From positions 8,808,420 to 8,872,419 of the forward strand of contig NW_024722158.1 in the NCBI RefSeq assembly GCF_018991925.1: a stretch of 64,000 nucleotides of DNA. Direction: 5' to 3'. Shown piece after piece: positions 35,347 to 45,115 of the stretch. The notes under the pieces are model-generated. The model saw only the letters and a list, made by a program, of their open reading frames with translations. It was not told the origin of the DNA and made no database searches. How positions within the stretch are numbered: the stretch's first letter is position 1; each line of letters opens with the position of its first letter. A program made the position numbers and the translations under genes. The stretch is from Homarus americanus (taxonomy: Eukaryota > Arthropoda > Malacostraca > Decapoda > Nephropidae).

Positions 35347-35628
35347 TTATTTGTTGACCCAAACACACGTGGGGTACTTATTTATCGATCTAAGCACACG
35401 TGGGGTACTTATTTATCGACCCAAACACACGTGGGGTACTTATTTATCGACCCAAACACACGTGGGGTACTTATTTATTGATCTAAACACACGTGGGGTA
35501 CTTATTTATCGTTCTAAACACACGTGGGGTACTTATTTATCGACCCAAACACACGTGGGGTACTTATTTATCGACCCAAACACACGTGGGGTACTTATTT
35601 ATCGTCTTAAACACAAGTGTGGGGTGTA
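35347..35628. repeat. 31-bp minisatellite, 9 copies
   Basis: Units of CACACGTGGGGTACTTATTT followed by ATCGACCCAAA. Each contains the palindrome CACGTG (E-box core). Variation is mostly in the CGACCC/CGATCT/CGTTCT position. Confidence 0.97.
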
Positions 35629-35633
35629 CTGTA

Positions 35634-35843
35634 CAGTTCCTTTCACTAGTGCGTTTACACAGGCTCATCAGGTTTTGTGCAGTGTGGCAGCGCTGTGTTT
35701 GTTTACATTCAACAGAAGAAAACTCGCAATAGTAAACATACTATAGAGTCAAATTAAAACAAGATTAAAACATTTCTCAATGATGAGGATTTGTGGAATG
35801 CTTATATGACGAACCCCTGTAAACGCACTAGTGAAGGGGACTG
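35634..35843. mobile_element. MITE of Tc1/mariner type (about 29-bp TIRs, TA flanks)
   Basis: The left end CAGTTCCTTTCACTAGTGCG and the right end, whose reverse complement is CAGTCCCCTTCACTAGTGCG, both continue inward with TTTACA(CA)GG. TA flanks both sides (35632-35633 and 35844-35845). It is 210 bp, non-coding, and sits directly after the 31-bp minisatellite. Its TIR sequence differs from the other TA-flanked MITE at 15380-15636. Confidence 0.85.
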
Positions 35844-35926
35844 TACAAGTTGGAAAATGGATCCACGTATTTCAGTCTTTCCAGGAAATACGAAATACGT
35901 TTGTTTGAATTATTATAAAGAATGAG

Positions 35927-36131
35927 ATCAGCTAAAGATTAGTCCCCCAGCTTATTTCACCTGAAGATTAAATATCCTAACGCTACTCGGGGATTAGGTT
36001 AGGTAAGGTTGGGTTAGGTTATGTTATGTTATGTTAACTTGTGTTAGGTTAGATTATATTAGGTTATGTTAGCAATAAGGTGGATAATTTTTAGGTGAAA
36101 TAAACAAAGGGGGGTTAATCTTCATGTGACC
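35927..36131. mobile_element. TTAGG-core inverted-repeat element, complete
   Basis: Left arm ATCAGCTAAAGATTAGTCCC, CCAGCTTATTTCACCTGAAG, ATTAAATATCCTAACGCTAC. Plus-strand core of TTAGG/TTATG units. Right arm AGCAATAAGGTGGATAATTT, TTAGGTGAAATAAACAAAGG, TTAATCTTCATGTGACCC. The two arms are complementary over about 55 bp with scattered mismatches; the element is 205 bp. Confidence 0.87.
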
Positions 36132-36601
36132 CAAAATATGTAAAAAAAAAAAAAAAGATAAGTTATTAAAAACTCTGATGTTGTCAATCCGTGTATGGTA
36201 GACTCACCATCGTGCGGCTAAAACAATTAATTATTCTCTATACACCTCAACATTCCCTTGGCAGTCACCAGTTACACATTAGTTTGTCAGATGAACAGCC
36301 TCTACCGGGCAAGTCTAACGAAGTACAGTCACAACGCCGAGATCTTCTATACATTTGATGTCTTGCCTGTGTTGTATATATCATAAAGGTGATTTACGTA
36401 TTCAGACCAGTGGTATTTTAGCCTTTATTGGTCCAGGGGTTAGTTCAACACACAGCTGATTGGTCATTGTTTTCATCGACCAGTTATAAAAAAAAAATCT
36501 TGAGTTTTACTGAATTTGTGAAGAGTTGTTGAAAATTTCTTGGTGTTGTGTGTTAAGTGTAGGAAGTAGTACTGTGTGTGGTGACAGTGTAAGACACCTT
36601 G

Positions 36602-36627
36602 TCCACCACCACCACCACCACCACCAT
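36602..36627. repeat. (CCA)n microsatellite
   Basis: Eight or nine CCA triplets. Confidence 0.9.
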
Positions 36628-36863
36628 TGTCATCCTCTTTTGTTCTCTTCCTCAACTGAGAAAAAATATTTAAGTCTCAGTTTGTTTTTTAGTCTCAAAC
36701 CAAGAGGAATTTTTTTCTGCATATGTGAACGCGAAAAAATGTACCTGTGTTTCCAGAGGCATTGTGTTATGTGTTATATACCGGGTACTGTGGAGCTGAT
36801 TACAGGTAAAATGTTATAATTTTTAAATTTCCTTGTCACAAAATATTATACCTTTTGATATAA

Positions 36864-37003
36864 TTCGATCCAACCTCAACTTATTTTACCTGATAATTAA
36901 CCACCTTAACCTAACCTAACCTAACCAGCCCTCACCCCAGGTAATATTAGACTGATAGGTAAATTTTCAGATGAAATAAGCTGGGGTGTCTAATCGTCAG
37001 GTG
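36864..37003. mobile_element. TTAGG-core inverted-repeat element, short
   Basis: Left part CAACTTATTTTACCTGATAA, TTAACCACCTTAACC, then a short (CCTAA)n core. Right arm CCCCAGGTAATATTAGACTG, TTTTCAGATGAAATAAGCTG, GGGTGTCTAATCGTCAGGTG. About 140 bp. Confidence 0.8.
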
Positions 37004-37314
37004 ATGTGAATACTTACTTCCCACCCTTCCATCGTCTCTCCTCATGTCCTGGGAGCTATAATTCCAACAATTAAAAAAAACCTGTGGATTATATACATAT
37101 GTTTATTATCTCGACACATGACAACAATCACATGGCTTATAAACACAAACTTTTCGGTCATTACGGTGTAGATTAACGTATGCTACAGGGTGCTATGGGG
37201 GGATTTACGGGTATTTTTGTGTGATTCTGACGTCCACTGTATTCCCAGCCCAGGTGTAGGGGTGGTGGACCCTTCCCTCGTGTACACAGTTACCTAAAAG
37301 AGGAAAATATTTGG

Positions 37315-37442
37315 TAAGATGGGAGAGTAAGGATGAAGGTTCAGGGTGAGAGATAATAAAGTATGGAAGGTTGAGGGTGAGAAAGAATAAAGTATGGAAG
37401 GTTCTGGGTGAGGGAGAATAAAGTATGGAAGGTTGAGAGTGA
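37315..37442. repeat. 31-bp minisatellite, left portion (before the CR1 insertion)
   Basis: Four copies of GGAAGGTTCAGGGTGAGAGA followed by TAATAAAGTAT. The array stops at the CR1 left edge and resumes after it at about 40698. Confidence 0.95.
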
Positions 37443-37807
37443 GGAACTTTTCAAGAGTTGTAGGGAGGCGCTGGGGAAGATTAGGGATAGGGGAGGGATC
37501 CCGATAGTATGTGGTGTCTTGCCTAGAAGAGGGGTTGGTCGTGAATGGCTGTCCAGGGCAATTGCTATAAATTGCCGACTGGAAAAAACATTGTGCAAAC
37601 AATGGTTGGGTGTTCATTGATAGTTGGCAACGATTCTATGGCAATGACTACCTGTACAGTCGTGACGGAGTACACTTGTCTCGCGCGGGGGTAAAGACGT
37701 TGTCTGCATCCCTGGAGCGTGAAATTGTCACTCCAAAGGGGGGTTTCGCCAGTAGAGAGAGGTCGGGGAAAGTGGGAGTCAAAAAACAAGCAGGTCCTGG
37801 GAAGTAA
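37441..37807 (+). pseudogene. CR1-like ORF1 remnant, SGNH-esterase-like C-terminus
   Basis: Frame 1 reads EELFKSCREALGKIRDRGG and IPIVCGVLPRRGVGREWLSR. After a +1 frameshift near 37600 it continues NNGWVFIDSWQRFYGND and LYSRDGVHLSRAGV. The RDGVHL segment is the Asp-x-x-His block of SGNH/GDSL esterases, which CR1 ORF1 proteins are known to carry. The catalytic-serine block lies upstream and is missing because of 5' truncation. Role in an intact element: a lipid-esterase-like, possibly RNP-associated protein; not functional here. Confidence 0.8.
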
Positions 37808-37847
37808 AATTGGTTACTCAGGACAAGGGGTAAAACAGGACCAGGGA

Positions 37848-38815
37848 AGGGTAGGTTTAAATGTATACTATGCAAACAGTAGGAGAGTTAGAAATAAAAT
37901 AGACTTGCTGAGAGCGGTTGTATGTACCGAGAATGTAGACGTCATAGCAATCACCGAAACTTGGATGAATTTGGCGAGCAAATTTTTTTTATTTGAGTAC
38001 CACATAGAAGGGTACAACCTTTTTCACAAGGACAGGGAAGGTAGGAAGGGGGGAGGGGTCGCACTCTTCGTCAAGGATACATTAAAATGTTGTATTAATA
38101 ATTCAATAAAGGGTGAAATAGGAACCGAGTCTGTATGGGTAGAAATCACGGAAGGAAAGAAAAACTAATTATGGGAGTGATTTACAGGCCCCCAAGTCTT
38201 GGGAAAGAAGCAGCTCAGCCCATATGGCAGGAAATGAGTAGGGCAGCAAAATATAACAACCTGTGCATTATGGGGGATTTCAACTTCAGAAACATTGACT
38301 GGGACAGCATTGTAGGCGACTATGAATCCGAAGACTTCCTAGACGCAGTACAGGACAATTTTTTGAAACAACTAATTACAGAACCTACTAGAGGTGACAA
38401 TATATTAGACCTAGTATTAACAAATAAAGAAAATATTATTAGAGATATCATAATAGGGGAAGAACTAGGTAAAAGTGATCACAGAGAAATCAGGTTCACC
38501 CAAAATTGGGAAACGAAAAACAATGACAATATGGTCAGAGTCCCAAACTTTCGGTTGGCGGATTATCAGGGGTTAAGAAGGTACCTAGGTGAGGTCACCT
38601 GGGAACAGTCACGTCAGTCCCCAGTAGGAAGGGGTGAGGTCATAGATGACACAACAATTGATCATGACTATAATATATTCACTAGTATACTACATAAAGC
38701 ACAAGAACAAAATATACCATACATAAAAATTAGGTCAAATAAGATTGAGCCAAGGTGGATGACCAGAAAACTTAAACATGACACAGGAATAAGAAAGGAC
38801 TTTATAAGAAATTAA
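37848..38815 (+). pseudogene. CR1-like APE endonuclease domain (ORF2 N-terminus), frameshifted
   Basis: The frame open to 38168 encodes LNVYYANSRRVRNKIDLL, AITETWMN (metal-binding Glu) and GGGVALFVKD. A frameshift at about 38160 moves the reading to a second frame with GVIYRPPS, IMGDFNFRNIDW (the GDFN motif), LDLVLTN and GKSDHREI (the catalytic SDH motif). All the diagnostic APE motifs survive, so decay is recent or light. The domain nicks target DNA to prime reverse transcription in an active element. The second frame stops at 38815, just before the RT. Confidence 0.9.
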
Positions 38816-40625
38816 AGGGAGGGGAGGAGCAGCTCAGAAATAGGTATAATGAACTATCTAGGAATGTTAAGAAATATGTAAGGAAAGCAAAGAGAGACTA
38901 TGAAATCAAAATAGCAAGAGAATCCAAGGCGAATCCCAAGGGATTTTTCCAGGTATATAGAACAAAGGTCAAGGACAACGGTGGGCCTTTAAAGTCAGGG
39001 AGGGGAGAAGTGATAAATGGCAGTGAAGAAATAAGCAAAGCATTGAACAGCTACTTCTTATCAGTTTTCACAGAAGAAATTCGCAAGGAAATTCCAGAGG
39101 TGGAACTGATATTTAGGGGAAAGGAAGAAGAGAAATTAAAGAATATCACTATCAGAAAAGAGGATGTTCTTAAGAAGATAAATAAACTAAAGAAGACAAA
39201 ATCCCCAGGGCCGGATGAAATTTTCTCTCGAGTCTTGAAAGAGTGGAGGGAACAGATTAGCGGACCTCTCGTAAACTTATTTACAAAATCATTAGACACT
39301 GGAGTTGTGCCAGACTTGTGGAAACAGGCAAATGGGAGACAGAGCATCAGCGTCAAATTACCGGCCGATCAGTTTGACGTCAGAAGTGCGAAATTTCTTG
39401 AATCAATTATAGCAGATAGCATCTGATCGCATCTAGAGAAAAGCAAATTAATCTACGACTCTCAACATGGGTTTACAAAGGGAAAATCTTGTCTAACAAA
39501 TCTGCTGACGTTTTTCAGGAAAGTCTTCGAAGTAGTAGATAATGACGAAAATTACGATGTTATTTACTTAGACTTTAGCAAAGCATTTGACAGAGTACCG
39601 CATCAGAGGCTTCTGAGAAAAATTAAGGCTCATGGTATCGAGGGGAAAGTTTTAAATTGGATAAAATCATGGCTCACCGATAGAACGCAGAGGGTCAGTG
39701 TAGATGGTGTTAAATCTGAGTGGGGCCGTGTAACCAGTGGGGTTCCCCAGGGGTCAGTAGCATTAGGGGTCACCTTGTTCAATCTACATAAACGATCTAG
39801 ATACTGGGCTCAGCAGTGACATAAGCAGTTTCAGGATGACACCAAAATAGGGCGGCAGATTAATTCAGGCAGGATGCAAATGCATTACAGGAGACCCAAC
39901 AAACTGCAGGGGTGGTCTGAAAATGGCAATGAAATTCAACACCAGCAAGTGCAGTGTACTTTTCAATATTGGAAGAACAAATGTTGATAATGCATACAGC
40001 CTTAACATCAACCTAGGAGAAGTCAGACTTGTGAAAGAGACCTATGGGTACTGGAAAAGTCGACTCACGGCTCAAAAACAAAAGAACAAAACAAGGGGCA
40101 AACAGAGTATTGGGTTTTATATCTAGAAGTGTAAGTAACAAGAGTGCAGAGGTCTTATTGCAACTATATCTTGCGCTAGTCAGGCAGCACCTCGATTATG
40201 CGGTTCAGTTCTGGTGCCCCTATTATAGAATGGATATCAGTTCACTAGAGTCGGTGCAGCGAAGAATGACGAAAATGATTCCGGGACTTAGAAACCTTCC
40301 ATATTAGGGTAGGTTAAAGAAACTTAACTTGCATTCCCTAGAAAGACGAAGAGTGCGGGGATATATGATAGAAGTATTTAAGTGGGTGAAAGGAATCAAT
40401 AAAGGGGATATAGATAAAGTTCTTATAATATCCGAGCAGGATAGGACTCGGAGCAACGGATTTAAGTTGGATAAGTTTAGGTTTAGGAAGGAGATAGGAA
40501 GAAACTGGTTCACAAATAGGGTGGTGGACGAGTGGAACAAGCTTAGCAACTTTGTAGTAAGTGCTGGAACTCTGGAAAGTTTCAAAAGGAGGCTGGATAG
40601 ATTCATGGATGATAGAGAGTGGTAG
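38816..40625 (+). pseudogene. CR1-like reverse transcriptase and C-terminal region, degraded
   Basis: The readable pieces are spread over several frames. KKTKSPGPDEIFSRVLK (about 39200) is followed by a deletion after DLWKQAN. Next come DSQHGFTKGKSCLTNLL, YLDFSKAFDRVPHQRLL (39560-39610), GVPQGSV (about 39737) and an altered catalytic box FQDDTKIG at 39832, where most relatives have F/YADD. The C-terminal part reads FNTSKCSVLFN, GFISRSVSNKSAEVLLQLYL, LESVQRRMTKMIPGLRNLPY, a stop, and then HSLERRRVRGYMIEVFKW to DRFMDDREW, ending at a stop at 40623. At least three stops or frameshifts and the shortened core make it non-functional. Confidence 0.9.
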
Positions 40626-40697
40626 TAACTCTCTACAGGAGCTGCCATGCACAGGCCAACCGGCCTATTGCAGACTCCTTATTTTCTTATGTTTTTA

Positions 40698-42247
40698 TAA
40701 TGAAGAATGGAAGGTTCAGGGTGAGAGATAATAAAGTATGGAAGGTTCAGAGTGAGAGATAATAAAGTATGGAAGGTTCAGGGTGAGAGATAATAAAGTA
40801 TGGAAGGTTTAGGGTGAGAGATAATAAAGTATGGAAGGTTTAGAGTGAGAGATAATAAAGTATGGAAGGTTGAGAGTGAGGGAGAATAAAGTATGGAAGG
40901 TTTAGGGTGAGAGATAATATAGTATGGAAGGTTTAGGGTGAGAGATAATAAAGTATGGAAGGTTTAGGGTGAGAGATAATAAAGTATGGAAGGTTTAGGG
41001 TGAGAGATAATAAAGTATGGAAGGTTTAGGGTGAGAGATAATAAAGTATGGAAGGTTCAGGGTGAGAGATAATTTACTATGGAAGGTTCAGGATGAGAGA
41101 TAATAAACTATGGAAGGTTGAGGGTGAGAGATAATAAAGTATGGAAGGTTCAGAGTGAGAGATAATTTACTATGGAAGGTTCAGAGTGAGAGATAATTTA
41201 CTATGGAAGGTTCAGGGTGAGGGAGAATAAAGTATGGAAGGTTCAGAGTGAGAGATAATAAAGTCTGGAAGGTTCAGGGTGAGAGATAATATAGTATGGA
41301 AGGTTTAGGGTGAGAGAATAACAAGTATGGAAGGTTTAGGGTGAGAGATAATAAAGTATGGAAGGTTTAGGGTGAGAGATAATAAAGTATGGAAGGTTCA
41401 GAGTGAGAGATAATAAAGTATGGAAGGTTCAGGGTGAGAGATAATAAAGTATGGAAGGTTTAGGGTGAGAGATAATAAAGTATGGAAGGTTTAGAGTGAG
41501 AGATAATAAAGTATGGAAGGTTGAGAGTGAGGGAGAATAAAGTATGGAAGGTTTAGGGTGAGAGATAATATAGTATGGAAGGTTCAGGGTGAGAGAATGA
41601 AGAATGGAAGGTTCAGGGTGAGAGATAATAAAGTATGGAAGGTTTAGGGTGAGAGATAATAAAGTATGGAAGGTTTAGGGTGAGAGATAATAAAGTATGG
41701 AAGGTTCAGAGTGAGAGATAATAAAGTATGGAAGGTTCAGGGTGAGAGATAATAAAGTATGGAAGGTTTAGGGTGAGAGATAATAAAGTATGGAAGGTTT
41801 AGAGTGAGAGATAATAAAGTATGGAAGGTTGAGAGTGAGGGAGAATAAAGTATGGAAGGTTTAGGGTGAGAGATAATATAGTATGGAAGGTTTAGGGTGA
41901 GAGATAATAAAGTATGGAAGGTTTAGGGTGAGAGATAATAAAGTATGGAAGGTTTAGGGTGAGAGATAATAAAGTATGGAAGGTTTAGGGTGAGAGATAA
42001 TAAAGTATGGAAGGTTCAGGGTGAGAGATAATTTACTATGGAAGGTTCAGGATGAGAGATAATAAACTATGGAAGGTTGAGGGTGAGAGATAATAAAGTA
42101 TGGAAGGTTCAGAGTGAGAGATAATTTACTATGGAAGGTTCAGAGTGAGAGATAATTTACTATGGAAGGTTCAGGGTGAGGGAGAATAAAGTATGGAAGG
42201 TTCAGAGTGAGAGATAATAAAGTATGGAAGGTTTAGGGTGAGAGATA
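40698..42247. repeat. 31-bp minisatellite, right portion, with 959-bp higher-order duplication
   Basis: About 50 copies of GGAAGGTTCAGGGTGAGAGA plus TAATAAAGTAT. Marker variants recur at fixed spacing: TTGAGAGTGAGGGAG at 40870 and 41829, GGATGAGAGATAATAAACT at 41091 and 42050. Both pairs are 959 bp apart, so a block of at least about 500 bp was copied. A third copy of the first marker sits at 41521. Confidence 0.97.
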
Positions 42248-42254
42248 AGGTCTG

Positions 42255-43650
42255 TAAGATGTTATTAAGACAGATAAGAACAATAAGATAGCCAGAAAAA
42301 ATCAAAACTGTTGTGTAGCGTAAAATATATTGACTCTCTTATCTTCTTTCCTCTATTTCTAAGTCAACATATATTTGTAGACCCAGTTTTTGTATGGTAT
42401 TTTATGTTAATGCTATTATTCTTTACCTATAACTACCTGCTGGTATACACGTGTCAAGAGTACTATTTATTTATTTATTTTTTATTTATCGTCTATATCT
42501 TATTCTCTACATCTTCCTCTACACCTGACTTTTATTCTAATCAGACTTGTTTATTATCCTCGTAAGGTAAACAGCACAATCTATATTAGGTTAAGCTTAC
42601 CTGGCCAGTCATCATTAATTATAAACCTAAGTCACCCTTGCCCACCTACATCACCTCTGTCTTCATTAAAGTCAATATTAGTTTATATTTCCTCAAGATA
42701 TCTCGCCATTATTCTTTTGTCATTGTCACCTACATCATCCCACACCTTTCCCCACTTCAGAACTCTAGACGGTAGTTCCCTTGGCTTGTATTATGTCTTT
42801 TCAGGGTCTATATATTCCTGAACGTCACAATCCATCTACATTAATTTTATCTTACTGTTAATAGCTCATCTTCTGTGTTCCTTCTTCGCTAAATCCTTCT
42901 TGGTCTTCTGAGTCTTCCACCTATTGTCTTCTCTAGTACTTTACTTGGTTCCCTTATGACGTGTTTACTTTTCACATTTGGAATCATTAATCATTTATTT
43001 CCCTTGCTGTATGGTATTTCCTCTGTCATAAAAACATACATTAAACAATTTCCTGCACCAACCTGCTCTCCTGTTTACCCTGCAGCTGCTCGCCTCCACC
43101 CCATCGACAGTTCACCGCCTCCAGCTGCCTTCCTACTGGCTATCCTCTGTAATGCTCTTCCACTTCCTCCTTTATCATATCCTTCTTTACTACATGAAGG
43201 AAATCCATCTACTTTTATGGATTCAATAAGGGATCAACACGTCTTCAATATATATCCACCACACTTCCACCAATCCACAGCCTTCCATGCTCTTATATCC
43301 ACTCTACTCACCTTGTTGTGTAGTGAAGATGTGTGGACTACAGCAGGTCCCGGAAAATGTAAACAAACACTTGGGGGGAGACTTCACACATCATTAAGGG
43401 AGGGATAATGGTTGGTGTCTTAGTACTGTCTGTTGTCCTTGTCACTGTCTGTTGCCCCTGTCACCGTCTATTGCCCTTGTCACTGTTGTTCTGCTACCTC
43501 TCAGTTACTTGTTCTCGTTACAGTGTCCACTTCAGGCATGGGGCAATTAGTTAACTTAACCTAACCAGTTAACTTTTAAAATACTGGTAACTTAACCGGG
43601 AAGAATGAAAAATAACTTAACAAGTTAAATTTGAAAGTTAATTGTCCAAT
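42255..43650. other. unique AT-rich DNA, no confident gene
   Basis: Mostly T- and C-rich unique sequence. A 150-codon plus-strand frame (42956-43408) begins with a hydrophobic stretch but lacks a domain I recognise, and its codon use follows the local C+T richness. I treat it as unsupported. Confidence 0.5.
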
Positions 43651-43659
43651 GCCAGCTTC

Positions 43660-44385
43660 ACACCTGCCGCCACCACCAGCATCTCCACCAATTACCACAC
43701 ACACACCTACGTCCTACAATTACCTCCACCTATTATCGCCACCACCACCAACAGATATTGTCACCACCACCTGCTATCGTCACCACCACCACCACCACCA
43801 ACAGCTATCGTCACCGCCACCACCTATTATCATCACCACCAACAGTTATTGTCACCACCACCTACTATCACCACCACCACCACCACATCAGCTATCGTCA
43901 CCGCCACCACCACTATCACCAACACCACCATCAACAGTTATCGTCACCACCACCACCACCAACAGTTATTGTCACCACCACCCGTTATCGCTCACCACTC
44001 ACCAACAGCCATCGTCACCGCCACCACCTACTATCACCACCACCAACAGTTATTGTCACCACCACCCAATACCATCACCACCACCACCATCAACAGTTAT
44101 CGTCACCACCACCACCACCAACAGTTATTGTCACCAACACCCGTTATCGTCACCGCCACACTCCACTATCACCACCACCACCACCAACAGTTGTCACCAC
44201 ACCTACTATCACCACCACCACCATCAACAGTTATCGTCACCACTCACCACCACCAACAGTTATTGTCACCACCACCTGTTATCGTCACCGCCACCACCTA
44301 CTATCACCACCACCACCAACAGTTATTGTCACCACCACCTGTTATCGTCACCGCCACCACCTACTATCACCACCACACTCCAAAC
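43660..44385. repeat. CAC/ACC-rich minisatellite (CACCACCAACAGTTATTGTC)
   Basis: Units of CACCACCAACAGTTATTGTC or ...TTATCGTC joined by CACCACCACC(T) blocks, with larger blocks repeated (for example CTGTTATCGTCACCGCCACC near 44275 and 44340). All three plus-strand frames are open because the repeat lacks stops; none is a gene. Confidence 0.95.
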
Positions 44386-44474
44386 ACTGATGAGTTTTTG
44401 ATGAAAAGACTGAACCATTGGACCGGAAAAATAACCGTCCGAGTTTATTGTCCGTATGTCTGTCACCTATTGCT

Positions 44475-44549
<75 letters not shown>

Positions 44550-44555
44550 CTTTCA
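44475..44555. repeat. (TC)n followed by (TTTC)n
   Basis: A (TC)n run of about 50 bp grading into CTTT tetranucleotides. Confidence 0.96.
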
Positions 44556-44666
44556 TCAGGTCACTGTATTGGCTAGGACAGGTCATCAGGTCACTACTCG
44601 GACCAAGTCAAGTCTTTGGGTCACTTTTCTGATTTTGTTGGATTTGGATCGTGAAAAAAATGTATT

Positions 44667-44835
44667 GACCCCGTGACGTCATACTGACCTAGTGACGTCA
44701 TATTGAATTCGTGATGATACATTGACCTCGCGATGTTATATTGACCTCGCGTCGTTATATTGACCTCATGATGTTATATAGACCTCGTGATGTTTTATTG
44801 ATCTCGTGACGAAATATTGACCTCGTGACGTCACA
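44667..44835. repeat. about 19-20 bp minisatellite containing TGACCTCGTGACGTCATAT
   Basis: Eight or so copies of ATTGACCTCGTGATGTTAT and variants. At least three carry the full palindrome TGACGTCA (near 44675, 44695 and 44826), identical to the CRE consensus. It lies about 300 bp past the stop codon of the minus-strand cuticle gene. Confidence 0.88.
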
Positions 44836-45115
44836 GCAATTACTAATACGGTACTGCCAGTATCTGGTGCTGTGTCAGCAGGTAACAGCATGGTAGTTCT
44901 TACAGAGGGAGGTGACAGTGTTGACCGAGCCATCAGTGTCAACAGGACCAACGTCATTAAAATATTCTCCCGGGAGTCTTAGTTATAACACTGTATTAAG
45001 GTTTCCTCTCACTTGTTTTTTTTTTCGTCTGTGAACTAAAGGTTATAAATACGAGGGGGGGTATTAATATATTTATACAGAGGAGGGATCACAGCTTAAC
45101 TGATGATGGGTAGCC

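Larger units (their letters stand above)
37441..40697 (+). mobile_element. CR1-like non-LTR retrotransposon inserted in a minisatellite
   Basis: One element on the plus strand carries, in order, the end of an ORF1 esterase-like domain, an APE-type endonuclease, a reverse transcriptase and the conserved C-terminal region of CR1 elements, then a short 3' tail ending CTTATTTTCTTATGTTTTTA. The order and the C-terminal wording ([46 protein letters not shown]) are those of the CR1 clade of the Jockey superfamily. It is 5' truncated, starting inside ORF1; full CR1 elements are usually about 4-5 kb. It carries frameshifts, stops and a deletion in the RT, so it is inactive. Copies of one 31-bp minisatellite flank both ends, which fixes the insertion site within a few bases. 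Confidence 0.92.

Noticed and set aside
39051..40652. Minus-strand frames over the CR1 region
   Set aside because: Antisense shadows of the RT and C-terminal coding sequence.
42956..43408. 150-codon plus-strand frame starting with a hydrophobic stretch
   Set aside because: No family motif seen and composition follows the local C+T bias; could be an exon of something unknown but I cannot support it.
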